Notes: generated by a model from the sequence alone, not told the origin. A stretch of 64,000 nt of DNA from Candidatus Cloacimonadota bacterium (GCA_021108315.1 JAIORE010000099.1:1-64000); one strand, 5' to 3'. Positions 50,552-60,500 are shown, numbered from the stretch's first letter. Numbers and translations: made by a program.

Positions 50552-52366
50552 ATGAAATTCTATACTATTTTTATTTTATTGATATTATTTATTACTATTG
50601 TTCAAGCTGAAGAAGCGTTGTTTTATGTTTCAAATGCACAGGGAGATACCATTTTTGCAGTTTATCCATCAGGTATCAAAGTGAAAAATGAAGAAGGTCA
50701 AAAAGTTTTCAGTGCTAGTGCAGACAGTGTACGATTCTATCTGAATGAAACTGAAACTCCCGGAAGAGGTAGTCGAGGTGGATTTGCAATTGGTGGAGTT
50801 GGAAGTGCCACAAGACCAACTTTTACTCAATATTTCAATATCTCTCCAGATAGTATTAGATTTTATCTGAAAGAATTGGAAGACCCCAGACGAGGTAGTC
50901 GAGGTGGTTTTGCCATTGGAGGTGTAGGCAGTGCAGATCGTCCATTAAATGCGGATTATCTTATGGTGGATGCAGATAGCACCCGAATCTATGTAGAAGA
51001 TTCTGAAGCTGGTTTTCGGGTAGAAAGTATGGAAGAAGGGAATGAAGGAAGTCTCATGAATTTGACTTTAGATAATTATTTTATTGGTCATGAAAGTGGA
51101 CAGGGAATCACTAATGGGAAATATAATTCGTTTTTTGGGTTTAATGCAGGCTTTCAAACAGAAGGTGGAACAGAAATATATCCGGGAGAATGGGAAGGAT
51201 GTAATAATATTTTCATTGGATATAAATCAGGATTTTCAAATGTTACGGGGTATAAAAATAATTTTTTAGGATATAGAAGTGGGTATAGTAATACTTCAGG
51301 AGCAAAAAACACTTTTATTGGTAATGAAAGCGGAACTACCAATTCTGAAGGATCATATAACTCATTCTATGGTTATCATAGTGGAATTTTGAATGATGGA
51401 AGTTATAATTCATTTTTTGGATCTAATTGCGGATTTTATAATGGTTCCGGCTTAGGTAATACATTTATTGGAAGCCATTCGGGATCAAATTATCAATCTG
51501 GTTCTTCCAATACTTTTTTAGGTACAGCCAGTGGGCATGGAGGTGGAAATTTGGGAGTTCATCCGTCTCAATTTGCCGATGGACACCGCAATACTTTTAT
51601 TGGATATTTCAGTGGATATGAAAATTTGCATGGAGATAGGAATGTGTTTATTGGTTACAAATCCGGTTACAATGAAACAAGCTCCGATAAGCTATATATT
51701 GATAATACTGATACAGATACTCCATTAATATATGGTAATTTTGCTTCTGATACTATTACAATTAATGGGGAATTGAATGTTGCAGCGAGTTCACCAATGA
51801 TATCTTTGCAAGCTGATAATGAAGTTGATGCTACAATTCAATTTGTTGATGATGATGATCCTATTAATCAAAAATTTGAAATTGCTTTTAATGCTTCGGA
51901 TCAGGATTTACACTTTCGTAGTGACGATAACTCCGGAGCTGATATTATGACCATAAAAAATGGTGGAAATATTGGAATGGGAACAACAAATCCTGGATCT
52001 TATAGGCTTTATGTTGCAGGTTCAGCTTATGCATCTGGAGGTTGGTCAAGTCCTTCCGATAGACGATTTAATAAAAACATTCAAAAAATCGAAAATGCTT
52101 TAGAAAAAGTAAAAAAAATTGAAGGTTTCTCTTACGATTGGAAAACTGATGAGAATCCAGAAAAGGGATTTCCAGAAGGGAAACATTATGGTGTTATTGC
52201 TCAAGAGATTGAAAAAGTAATTCCTGAAATTGTAAAAGAAAATATAAATGGAGATAAAGCTGTTGCTTATAATGAAATTATTCCTATCTTGATCAATGCC
52301 ATAAATGAGCAACAAGATATAATAGATACACTATCAGAAAGATTAAGTATTTTGGAGAAAAAATAA
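50552..52366 (+). CDS. Surface protein with GRGSRGGFAIGGVGSA module, F(I/F)G..SG repeats and C-terminal S74-type intramolecular chaperone
   Basis: Signal peptide; two RGSRGGFAIGGVGSA copies; repeats NTFIGNESG..NSEGSYNSFYGYHSG; C-terminal SDRRFNKNIQKIENALEKVKKIEGFSYDWK...YGVIAQEIEKVIPEIV. Confidence 0.87.
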   Translation: MKFYTIFILLILFITIVQAEEALFYVSNAQGDTIFAVYPSGIKVKNEEGQKVFSASADSVRFYLNETETPGRGSRGGFAIGGVGSATRPTFTQYFNISPDSIRFYLKELEDPRRGSRGGFAIGGVGSADRPLNADYLMVDADSTRIYVEDSEAGFRVESMEEGNEGSLMNLTLDNYFIGHESGQGITNGKYNSFFGFNAGFQTEGGTEIYPGEWEGCNNIFIGYKSGFSNVTGYKNNFLGYRSGYSNTSGAKNTFIGNESGTTNSEGSYNSFYGYHSGILNDGSYNSFFGSNCGFYNGSGLGNTFIGSHSGSNYQSGSSNTFLGTASGHGGGNLGVHPSQFADGHRNTFIGYFSGYENLHGDRNVFIGYKSGYNETSSDKLYIDNTDTDTPLIYGNFASDTITINGELNVAASSPMISLQADNEVDATIQFVDDDDPINQKFEIAFNASDQDLHFRSDDNSGADIMTIKNGGNIGMGTTNPGSYRLYVAGSAYASGGWSSPSDRRFNKNIQKIENALEKVKKIEGFSYDWKTDENPEKGFPEGKHYGVIAQEIEKVIPEIVKENINGDKAVAYNEIIPILINAINEQQDIIDTLSERLSILEKK

Positions 52367-52386
52367 TTTAAAAAGTTGGAGGAAAA

Positions 52387-53929
52387 ATGAAATTAAAGAT
52401 AACTTTTAGTATTTTATTTTTACTAATATCTACAATATTATTTTCAACCGAAGCACTATTTTATGTATCCACAGTAACCGGAGATACAATTTTTGCAGTT
52501 TATCCTGATGGGATCAAAGTAAAAAATGAAGATGGCAATAAAGTTTTTAGTGCTACCGGAGATAGCATTCGTTTTTATTTGAATGAAACAGTAGGAGCAG
52601 GACGAGGTAGTCGGGGAGGTTTTGCTATTGGTGGTGTTGGCAGTGCAAATAGAGAAGGAAATACTGATTTCCTTACTGTAACTGCTGATAGTACAAGAAT
52701 TCTTGTGAAGGAACCTTCATCCGGTTTTAAAATAGCAAGTGCAATGAATGATAGTACACCCGATTTTTTAAGATTAACATAGATTTTCACGGTAATTTAT
52801 GATACGTATTTCATGAATATATTATTAGAGTAATTTAAGTTTTATCATTAAACTTAACGAATGTTCATTATTCGTAAGTGCTATTCTTCAGATGAAAACA
52901 GGGATTTTATTGAATCTATTTGATTTGTTCCTTTCATTTTTGTTACTACGTATTAAATATGGAATATAAAGTAAAATATATAATTTATAAAATCTGTTTT
53001 GAAAAAATGAATACTATGTCTAACTACTATTGATATATTAAGTTACGATGGTTGTGAAATATTTAAAGATAGATTTTATCAATGTATTAGCAAACGCTAA
53101 AAAGCAATATGTGTACGTAATAAAATTAAGTAATGAATAAAATATTGTGTGTTAAATACTTGATATTCAAGGAGTTCAATGTTTTTATAAAATAATTGAA
53201 ATAATTATTTTACGTATTACAAATTACCGTGAATATCTATGATTAACAGAAAAAAACTCTTTTATTGGTTTAAGCAGTGGTAAAAATTCAACTGTTACCG
53301 GAGAATTTAATACATTTATTGGATACCAAAGTGGTTATTCAAATACGGAAGGAGATTATAATAATTTTATGGGTTACCGTTCCGGTTTTCATAACACATT
53401 AGGAAATAGAAACGTTTTTATTGGAAACAATGCTGGTTTTCATAATATTGGAAATGGAGCCTTCGAGGGAGCCAATAATGTCTTTATAGGAAATCGAAGT
53501 GGATATGATAATGATATCGGACAAAGTAATGTTTTTATTGGCGAACTTTCCGGAACAAATAATCAAAATGGCAGATACAATGTCTTTATAGGTAAAAATA
53601 CTGGAGCTTCAAATGTTGATGGAAATTTCAATGTGTGTATCGGTTCTCATAGTGGAACATTGCAAAGTGGTTCTAATAATATCTTTATCGGATATGGTGC
53701 TGAACCAGAAGAAGATGTTTCTAATCGTTTGATTATTAAAAATTCCATAAATGATGATCCGTTGATTGAAGGAAAATTTGATTTGGATGTTGTTCAGATA
53801 AATGATGTTATGCGTTTGAAACCAAGAAGCACAGAGCCATGGAACCCCGAAGCTGGAATGATATATTACGACTCAACTATTAATAAATTGAAAGCATTCG
53901 ATGGAACTTCGTGGCATACACTCTGGTAA
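52387..53929 (+). pseudogene. Paralogous repeat-containing surface protein disrupted by a 462-bp MITE-like insertion
   Basis: ORF 52387-52782 and the continuation from 53249 join in frame when 52779-53247 is removed: ...TPDFLRLT|EKNSFIGLSSGKNSTVTGEFNTFIGYQSG... Confidence 0.92.
52779..53240. mobile_element. MITE-like element, family 2 (462 bp)
   Basis: TIR ATAGATTTTCACGGTAATTTATGATACGTA / (revcomp) ATAGATATTCACGGTAATTTGTAATACGTA; 7-bp TSD GATTAAC at 52772-52778 and 53241-53247; no substantial ORF. Confidence 0.92.
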
Positions 53930-53958
53930 ATGTAATTAGGAAAAAATTTGGAGGAGAA

Positions 53959-56754
53959 ATGAAATTAAAGATAACTTTTATTATTTTGAGTTTTGTAATT
54001 TCAACAATGTTATTTTCAACAGAAGCACTGTTTTATGTATCCACAGCAACCGGAGATACAATTTTTGCAGTTTATCCAGAGGGAATAAAAGTAAAAAATG
54101 AAGATGGTAATAAGGTTTTTAGTGCTACCGGAGATAGCGTTCGTTTTTATTTGAATGAGACAATAGGAGCAGGACGCGGTAGTAGAGGTGGTTTTGCAAT
54201 CGGTGGAGTTGGTAGTGCTACAAGAACAGAGTACAATCAATATTTTAATCTTTCACCTGATAGTGTGCGATTTTATTTGAAAGATTCGGAAATTACCGGA
54301 CGTGGTAGTCGTGGTGGTTTCGCAATCGGTGGAGTAGGAAGTGCAACAAGACCAAGTGAAGATGGATTTTTTAGTATAGAAGGAAATAGTACTCCGGAAA
54401 TAATCAATCCAAGTAAGCCAAGAATGCTTTGGTATCCAAGTGAAGAAGCTTTTTTGATAGGTCGGGTGCTTATCGAAAGTCCAGATAGCGTGGGAACAAA
54501 TTCATTAGCAACCGGCTTTGAATCGAAAGCAATAGGGAACTGGTCTCAAGCCTTAGGTTTCAAGGCAAGAGCTTTTGGAGATTATTCCACAGCAATAGGA
54601 ACAGAAGCAAATGCACAAGGAATAAACAGTTTTGCTTATGGGAATGCTGCCCAAGCAAAAGGATTAGATTCTTTTGCATTGGGTTATCAAGCAGAGGCAA
54701 TTGGAGCAGGTTCATACGCAATCGGTTCTGTTCCAAGAGATTCATTGGGAAATGCAATTGAAGGTATGCCACCAACGAAAGCAGAGGGTTTATATTCGTT
54801 TGCATTTGGATTGGGAAGTTATACTAACAATGTAGGATCAATAGCCTTTGGTATGGGAGCAAGCTCAACCGGTTTTTCCAGTACAGCATTTGGTAGAAAT
54901 ACGATTGCTTCCGGTTCAAATTCTACAGCATTCGGTAATAATACAGATGCAACCGGTTACAGCTCTACTGCAATGGGAAGTTACACCGAAGCCTCGGGTA
55001 GCTATTCCACAGCATTCGGGACTTATTCTGATGCAACAAATTATTATGCAATAGCTGGTGGTCGTAATGCGATAGCCTCCGGGCAAGGTTCAGTAGCTTT
55101 AGGAATATATCCTACTGCCGAAGGAAATTATTCTACAGCTTTTGGTAATAGCACAATTGCTCTTGGGCGTTCTTCGACTGCATCAGGAGAATCATGCGAA
55201 GCGAACGGAGATTATGCTACCGCTATTGGATGGAATAGTATTGCTTCAGGATTATCATCAGTTGCTCTTGGTCAATATAATACAGCCGAAGGAGAATACT
55301 CTACTGCATTTGGAAGGGATAATCTTGCTCATGGTGCATATTCAACAGCTTCCGGTGGATCTTGCGAAGCAAATGGAGATTATTCTACTTCACTCGGCAG
55401 AAGTAATATTACCGAAGGAGAATCTTCTGTTGCACTCGGACAGTCAAACCTAGCAAATGGAGATTATTCTACTACATCAGGTAGAAGTAATAATGCCTTA
55501 GGTAATTACTCGGTAGCATTAGGTGGTTCAAATGAGGCATCAGGACTTTATGCTTTAGCTTTTGGATTCGCTAGTGAAGCATCTGCAAACTATGCAATTG
55601 CTATGGGTAATGATGCTATCGCAGATAACGGTTATGCTGTAGCTATTGGTAATCATACTTATTCAAGTGGATCGGAATCTGTAGCAATAGGGAGTAGCAG
55701 TCAAGCCTTAGGATCAAACTGTGTGGCGATCGGGAGAGATTTAATTGCTGATGGTTCATCTAATATGGTTTTAGGAACAAAAGCTCAAACTTCCAGCGGA
55801 GTAGGTGGTTGCTTTGTTTATGGTGATAGTGATTATAGTAATATAGTTCAACCCACAGGTATGAACCAGTTTGTTTCCAGAGCTCGCGGAGGATATTTTT
55901 TGCATACCGATCCTGATCTTACTGAGATAAATTCATTTTATTTGAAAGGATATGATGGAAGCTTAGGACTTGGAAAAACAAATCCATATCATAAATTACA
56001 TATTGTTGATAATGTTGAGGTAGCTAATGGAACTGATGGTTGTTTTATTGATATTGAAAATCTTTACGATACTGATCCTGGCACATATGGTGCTATGACT
56101 GGAATGCGGTTTAAAAATGGAGCACAAACTGATGTTTTTAAAGGTGGAATATTCTTTCAAGACAGTAATACTTGGGGACAAGGAAATTTGATATTTGCTA
56201 CTAATAATGCATATACAAGTGATAATGTAGATGCTGATGATGCTCGAATGACAATTGAGTACGACGGTAGTGTTTGTGTAAATGCTTCTTCATCTGGCAA
56301 ACAGTTTTATGTAAATGGTACTGCTGGCGGAACATCAGCTTGGGATAGCACTTCAGATAAAAGATTGAAAGAAAACATTCAAACAATTCCCTCTGCTCTG
56401 CAAAAAGTAGAAAACCTTCGTGGAGTAGAATTCGAATGGAAAGATAAAGAAGCAAGAGATTCAAAAAAACATATTGGTTTCATAGCCCAAGAAGCTGCCG
56501 AAATTATTCCGGAAGTAGTAAATAAAAGCGATGAGATGTACAGTATGCAATATGCTCCGGTCACAGCTCTTTTAGTAGAAGCCATAAAAGAATTATCTCA
56601 AAAAAATCTAAATCTCGAAGAAAAAATCAAAGAATATGAAGATAAAAACCAAGAGATAGAATCTTATAAAAATAAAATAGATGATTTACAGTCAAAAATT
56701 GAAAAAATTGAGAAACTATTAAGCAAAGATATTGGTGCAAAATCCAATAAATAG
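53959..56754 (+). CDS. YadA-head-like trimeric adhesin with GRGSRGGFAIGGVGSA modules and C-terminal S74-type chaperone and coiled coil
   Basis: Signal peptide; tandem SxAxG repeats (SVALGQYNTAEGEYSTAFGRDNLAHGAYSTASG); C-terminal SDKRLKENIQTIPSALQKVENLRGVEFEWK...HIGFIAQEAAEIIPEVV. Confidence 0.9.
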   Translation: MKLKITFIILSFVISTMLFSTEALFYVSTATGDTIFAVYPEGIKVKNEDGNKVFSATGDSVRFYLNETIGAGRGSRGGFAIGGVGSATRTEYNQYFNLSPDSVRFYLKDSEITGRGSRGGFAIGGVGSATRPSEDGFFSIEGNSTPEIINPSKPRMLWYPSEEAFLIGRVLIESPDSVGTNSLATGFESKAIGNWSQALGFKARAFGDYSTAIGTEANAQGINSFAYGNAAQAKGLDSFALGYQAEAIGAGSYAIGSVPRDSLGNAIEGMPPTKAEGLYSFAFGLGSYTNNVGSIAFGMGASSTGFSSTAFGRNTIASGSNSTAFGNNTDATGYSSTAMGSYTEASGSYSTAFGTYSDATNYYAIAGGRNAIASGQGSVALGIYPTAEGNYSTAFGNSTIALGRSSTASGESCEANGDYATAIGWNSIASGLSSVALGQYNTAEGEYSTAFGRDNLAHGAYSTASGGSCEANGDYSTSLGRSNITEGESSVALGQSNLANGDYSTTSGRSNNALGNYSVALGGSNEASGLYALAFGFASEASANYAIAMGNDAIADNGYAVAIGNHTYSSGSESVAIGSSSQALGSNCVAIGRDLIADGSSNMVLGTKAQTSSGVGGCFVYGDSDYSNIVQPTGMNQFVSRARGGYFLHTDPDLTEINSFYLKGYDGSLGLGKTNPYHKLHIVDNVEVANGTDGCFIDIENLYDTDPGTYGAMTGMRFKNGAQTDVFKGGIFFQDSNTWGQGNLIFATNNAYTSDNVDADDARMTIEYDGSVCVNASSSGKQFYVNGTAGGTSAWDSTSDKRLKENIQTIPSALQKVENLRGVEFEWKDKEARDSKKHIGFIAQEAAEIIPEVVNKSDEMYSMQYAPVTALLVEAIKELSQKNLNLEEKIKEYEDKNQEIESYKNKIDDLQSKIEKIEKLLSKDIGAKSNK

Positions 56755-56765
56755 GGAGTAGCATT

Positions 56766-59700
56766 ATGAATCGCTTAAAATTTATTATCTTTGTAATGGC
56801 TATTTTAATGAGCCAATTCATTTATTCGGATGTAACCATAACTCCTAATGGTCAGGCAACTTTAGCAAATAATGGTGTTATGAACCTTGATGGAAATCTC
56901 ATTAACAATGGAATATTATACGGTAACTATGGAGCTTTGAGATTCATCGGACCAAATAATGGAATGTATTTTAGTGTGACCGAGAACTCATTTAAGAAAT
57001 TATACTTAGATAAAACAAATAATGCCACTGTTACTTTGAATAGTTATTTGAACATATTGGAATCTTTCTATCTTTTGAATGGCTATATGCAGGATTTCAG
57101 TCGTGAGCAGTATCAAAATAAAAAGCATAAATCAAAATACTTTTCAAATAAACGATTGAGAAATGGTTTTTTAAAATTAGCAGATAATCTTGAAATTTAT
57201 AGAACAAATGGGATACTGCAATCTGTTCCTGATTTTTTAGGAAATGTTTCCGTTCACTATTTTGCTTCCGTAACTACAGGATCTGAGTTAACTGATGATC
57301 CCACAAAAATTGAAAATGTTGTCTTATCAGGAGCAAATACTGTTACTTTAGATAAAGATATCAAAATCAATAATGTTTTAACTATTGGAACTGGAAATTT
57401 AAACACGCTTTCTCATACCGTAACAATGGGAGAATTTGGAAAGATCAATGCAAATCCTGAAGATATTTCCGGAAATATTATTGGAGCAACTATCAATATT
57501 GGGACATCCGATTACTCAAATGCCCCCAATGGTATTTATTTATCATCAGGGAATAATATTGGAACTTTTAGGAGTCTATTATATACAATGCCAGCCCAGA
57601 TCGGGGTTAATGAAAGTATACTACGAAGATGGAAAATGGAATCTGATTATCCTCCTACAAATAGGAATTTAACTTTTTCTTGGAATTATTCAGAAGATAA
57701 TGGAAATTCTTCACCAAATCTTCAGGTTTGGAAAAGTGAAGACGAAGGTAGTTCATGGTTTGCTCAGAATAATCCAACTTCCGCTACTTCAAATCCGAGA
57801 AATATTACTTTAAATGATATCACCGGTTTTTCTGATTGGACTGTAGCAGATTCTCATTTTGAATTAGCTCCTTCATTGCATGATTTTGGAGATGTTGCAA
57901 TTGGTAGTAGTGTTAGCCAACAGTTTGTTCTTGATAATACTACATCCTCAAATATTCGTGGTTATATCATCACTTATGGCAATTTCTTAGTAGAAGCTGT
58001 AACACGAACTAAATCTAATAATAAGAATAAAAAAGATATTGATAATCAAGAACTGTCAAAGAATAGAAATAATATCTATTTTAACATTTCTTCGGGGGCT
58101 ACAAAAGATTTTAATGTAATTTTTGAGCCAACTGATAATATTTTATACGAAGATATAATAAATATTAGATTGTTAACTACAAATAACCCTCAACAAAATT
58201 TTGCAGTCTCAGGAACCGGATATTTACCACCGGATATTGATATTTCACCAGATTCTTTATATACAGAATTGGAACAGAATGAAACAGATGTAACAAACTT
58301 AAGAATATATAATTTTGGTGATGTGGAAATGACCTATGATGCAAATATTTCATACACCCGAGATGAACGACTTTTGGAACAGGTATATCCAATAAATTCA
58401 AGTTATAATACTGGATCATGTACAAACACAACCAAAACTGAAACAAGCTTAGTGAAAGGTTATAATTTAGAAGATGGTTGGATGAAATTTGATATTAGTT
58501 CTATTCCTGATAATGCGATAATTGATTCAGTTAGATTTCATGGTTTTGTGGATTCAACAAATTATCCTTATTGGAGTATTACACCGGTTTCTAATGACCC
58601 GGTAACAACAGATGCAGCAACTTTAAATGCAGATATTATTGAGGAAGCATTAACAGGATATTATTTTTATAAAAATGAAGCAAGTGGATATAGCCCCGGA
58701 TGGAAAACTCATCTTCTGGAAGGTTCAGCAAATTCTGATTTGGAAAGTTCTCTTGTTTTGGATTGGTTTGCAATAGGAATGGTGAGTAGAGATAACAGTA
58801 CAAGTTATTATATCAATTTCCAAGGTTGGAACGAATCAAATCCACCTTATCTAGACATATTTTATAGTGTCCCTTCTTACAACTGGTTAAGTTTAGACGG
58901 TTCAAGTGAAATAAATGGAATTTTGCAAAGTGATGAATTTGATCTGATTTCAGTTGGTTTTGATTCAGCTAATTTATCTGATGATCTATATTCTGCTACA
59001 ATTATAATTAATAGTAACGATCCCAATGAACCTACGGTTGATATACCAGCCGATATGTTTGTAGCAACACCCGGAATCTCAGTTGATCAAACCGATATAG
59101 CATTTGGTGACGTAATCATTGGTAATAATAATAGTGAAATTTTTAACATTGAAAACACAGGTACTGCAGAATTAACCGGAACTATCATTACCCCAACTGA
59201 TTTTTCAGTAATCGAAATCCGTAACGGAAAACCGATTCAAAATCGAAAATTGGAGCATAAAAAGAGAAATTCATTAAATTTCAATATTCTCGGAGGACAA
59301 AACTCTGATTTCCAGCTAACTTTTGCTCCTTTGGTTCAAACTGCCTATGATGTACAGATTACAATCCAAAATAATGCCGGTTCAGATGAATTGATCAACG
59401 TTACAGGAAATGGAATTGGCATTGATATAACGGTTAATCCTGTTGATTTTGAAAAAACTTTAATGCAAAACACTTCAATTCTGGATACTCTGGAAATAAG
59501 CACATCAGGAAATGGTACATTGCAATATAATGCAACTGTTCAGTATTCCGCTCGAACTCGCAATCAGCTTGATGTTTTTCCTTCAAACAGTAGTAAATGG
59601 ACTGGATCTTGTAACAGTACAAATTTTACAGATGATAGTATTATCCGGTGTCACGATCAAGAAGATGGCTGGATGATGTTTGATATTTCTGCAATTCCAA

Positions 59701-60500
59701 ACGATGCCACGATATATAATGTTGAATTCAATGGATTTGTAAATGCTACAGATTGGCCATATTGGAGTATTACACCTGTTACAAGTAATCCATTAACCAC
59801 TGATGCTGCTACGCTACATACCGATATTATTGCAGAGGAAGGAAGCGGATTTTATCTCTTTCAAAGTGAAAACTCTGGTTATTCTATTGGTTGGAAACAA
59901 CATCAATTGATAGGTTCAGCAGAAATTGATTTACAAAATGCTTTAACTCAAGATTGGTTTACGATCGGTATTACCAGTAGAGATAATAATCCAAGTTATT
60001 ATATAATTTTTGATGGCTGGGATCAAACTAACTCACCGTATTTAACTGTCGAATATGCTTTATCTGGTGAAGAGTGGATATTGCTAAATAATGAACTTAG
60101 TATATCGGGTTCTGTTGTTGAAAGTATTCCCGAAGAAATTGAACTGAGTTTCAATGCAGACCAATTAGATATTAATGACTATTCGGCTACCATTGTAATT
60201 ACAAGCAACGACCCTGATGAGAGTGAAAAACAGATTCCCATTCTCTTGCATGTAATTGAAACACTTATCAGTCCGGAAAATGTAATCATCGAAGTAGTTG
60301 GAACTACTTTGACTCTTACATGGGATGATTCCGGAGCAAATTCTTATAAAATTTATGAGAGTGATTCACCTAATGGAACTTTTAGCGATGTTACATCTCA
60401 AGGAAGTATTGTTCTTCTACGGAGTACAATCTCATGGCAAAAGATTTTAGATGGAACAGAAGGAGAAAAATTTTATAAAGTTACATCCTCCAATGAGTGA
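56766..60500 (+). CDS. Secreted multidomain protein with choice-of-anchor-D/ASH-like domains, a duplicated module and C-terminal Fn3-like domain
   Basis: Signal peptide; HDFGDVAIGSSVSQQFVLDN and IAFGDVIIGNNNSEIFNIENTG; duplicated GWM.FDIS.IP...PYWSITPV module; C-terminal TLTLTWDDSGANSYKIYESDSPNGTF...KFYKVTSSNE. Confidence 0.85.
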   Translation: MNRLKFIIFVMAILMSQFIYSDVTITPNGQATLANNGVMNLDGNLINNGILYGNYGALRFIGPNNGMYFSVTENSFKKLYLDKTNNATVTLNSYLNILESFYLLNGYMQDFSREQYQNKKHKSKYFSNKRLRNGFLKLADNLEIYRTNGILQSVPDFLGNVSVHYFASVTTGSELTDDPTKIENVVLSGANTVTLDKDIKINNVLTIGTGNLNTLSHTVTMGEFGKINANPEDISGNIIGATINIGTSDYSNAPNGIYLSSGNNIGTFRSLLYTMPAQIGVNESILRRWKMESDYPPTNRNLTFSWNYSEDNGNSSPNLQVWKSEDEGSSWFAQNNPTSATSNPRNITLNDITGFSDWTVADSHFELAPSLHDFGDVAIGSSVSQQFVLDNTTSSNIRGYIITYGNFLVEAVTRTKSNNKNKKDIDNQELSKNRNNIYFNISSGATKDFNVIFEPTDNILYEDIINIRLLTTNNPQQNFAVSGTGYLPPDIDISPDSLYTELEQNETDVTNLRIYNFGDVEMTYDANISYTRDERLLEQVYPINSSYNTGSCTNTTKTETSLVKGYNLEDGWMKFDISSIPDNAIIDSVRFHGFVDSTNYPYWSITPVSNDPVTTDAATLNADIIEEALTGYYFYKNEASGYSPGWKTHLLEGSANSDLESSLVLDWFAIGMVSRDNSTSYYINFQGWNESNPPYLDIFYSVPSYNWLSLDGSSEINGILQSDEFDLISVGFDSANLSDDLYSATIIINSNDPNEPTVDIPADMFVATPGISVDQTDIAFGDVIIGNNNSEIFNIENTGTAELTGTIITPTDFSVIEIRNGKPIQNRKLEHKKRNSLNFNILGGQNSDFQLTFAPLVQTAYDVQITIQNNAGSDELINVTGNGIGIDITVNPVDFEKTLMQNTSILDTLEISTSGNGTLQYNATVQYSARTRNQLDVFPSNSSKWTGSCNSTNFTDDSIIRCHDQEDGWMMFDISAIPNDATIYNVEFNGFVNATDWPYWSITPVTSNPLTTDAATLHTDIIAEEGSGFYLFQSENSGYSIGWKQHQLIGSAEIDLQNALTQDWFTIGITSRDNNPSYYIIFDGWDQTNSPYLTVEYALSGEEWILLNNELSISGSVVESIPEEIELSFNADQLDINDYSATIVITSNDPDESEKQIPILLHVIETLISPENVIIEVVGTTLTLTWDDSGANSYKIYESDSPNGTFSDVTSQGSIVLLRSTISWQKILDGTEGEKFYKVTSSNE

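Noticed and set aside
52779-53240. Coding content of the inserted element (possible small transposase)
   Set aside because: No substantial ORF in the track and stops in all frames by eye; classed as non-autonomous.
55142-55453. 103-aa alternate-frame ORF in the YadA-like repeat region
   Set aside because: Produced by in-frame DNA repeats being open in a second frame; low-complexity translation.
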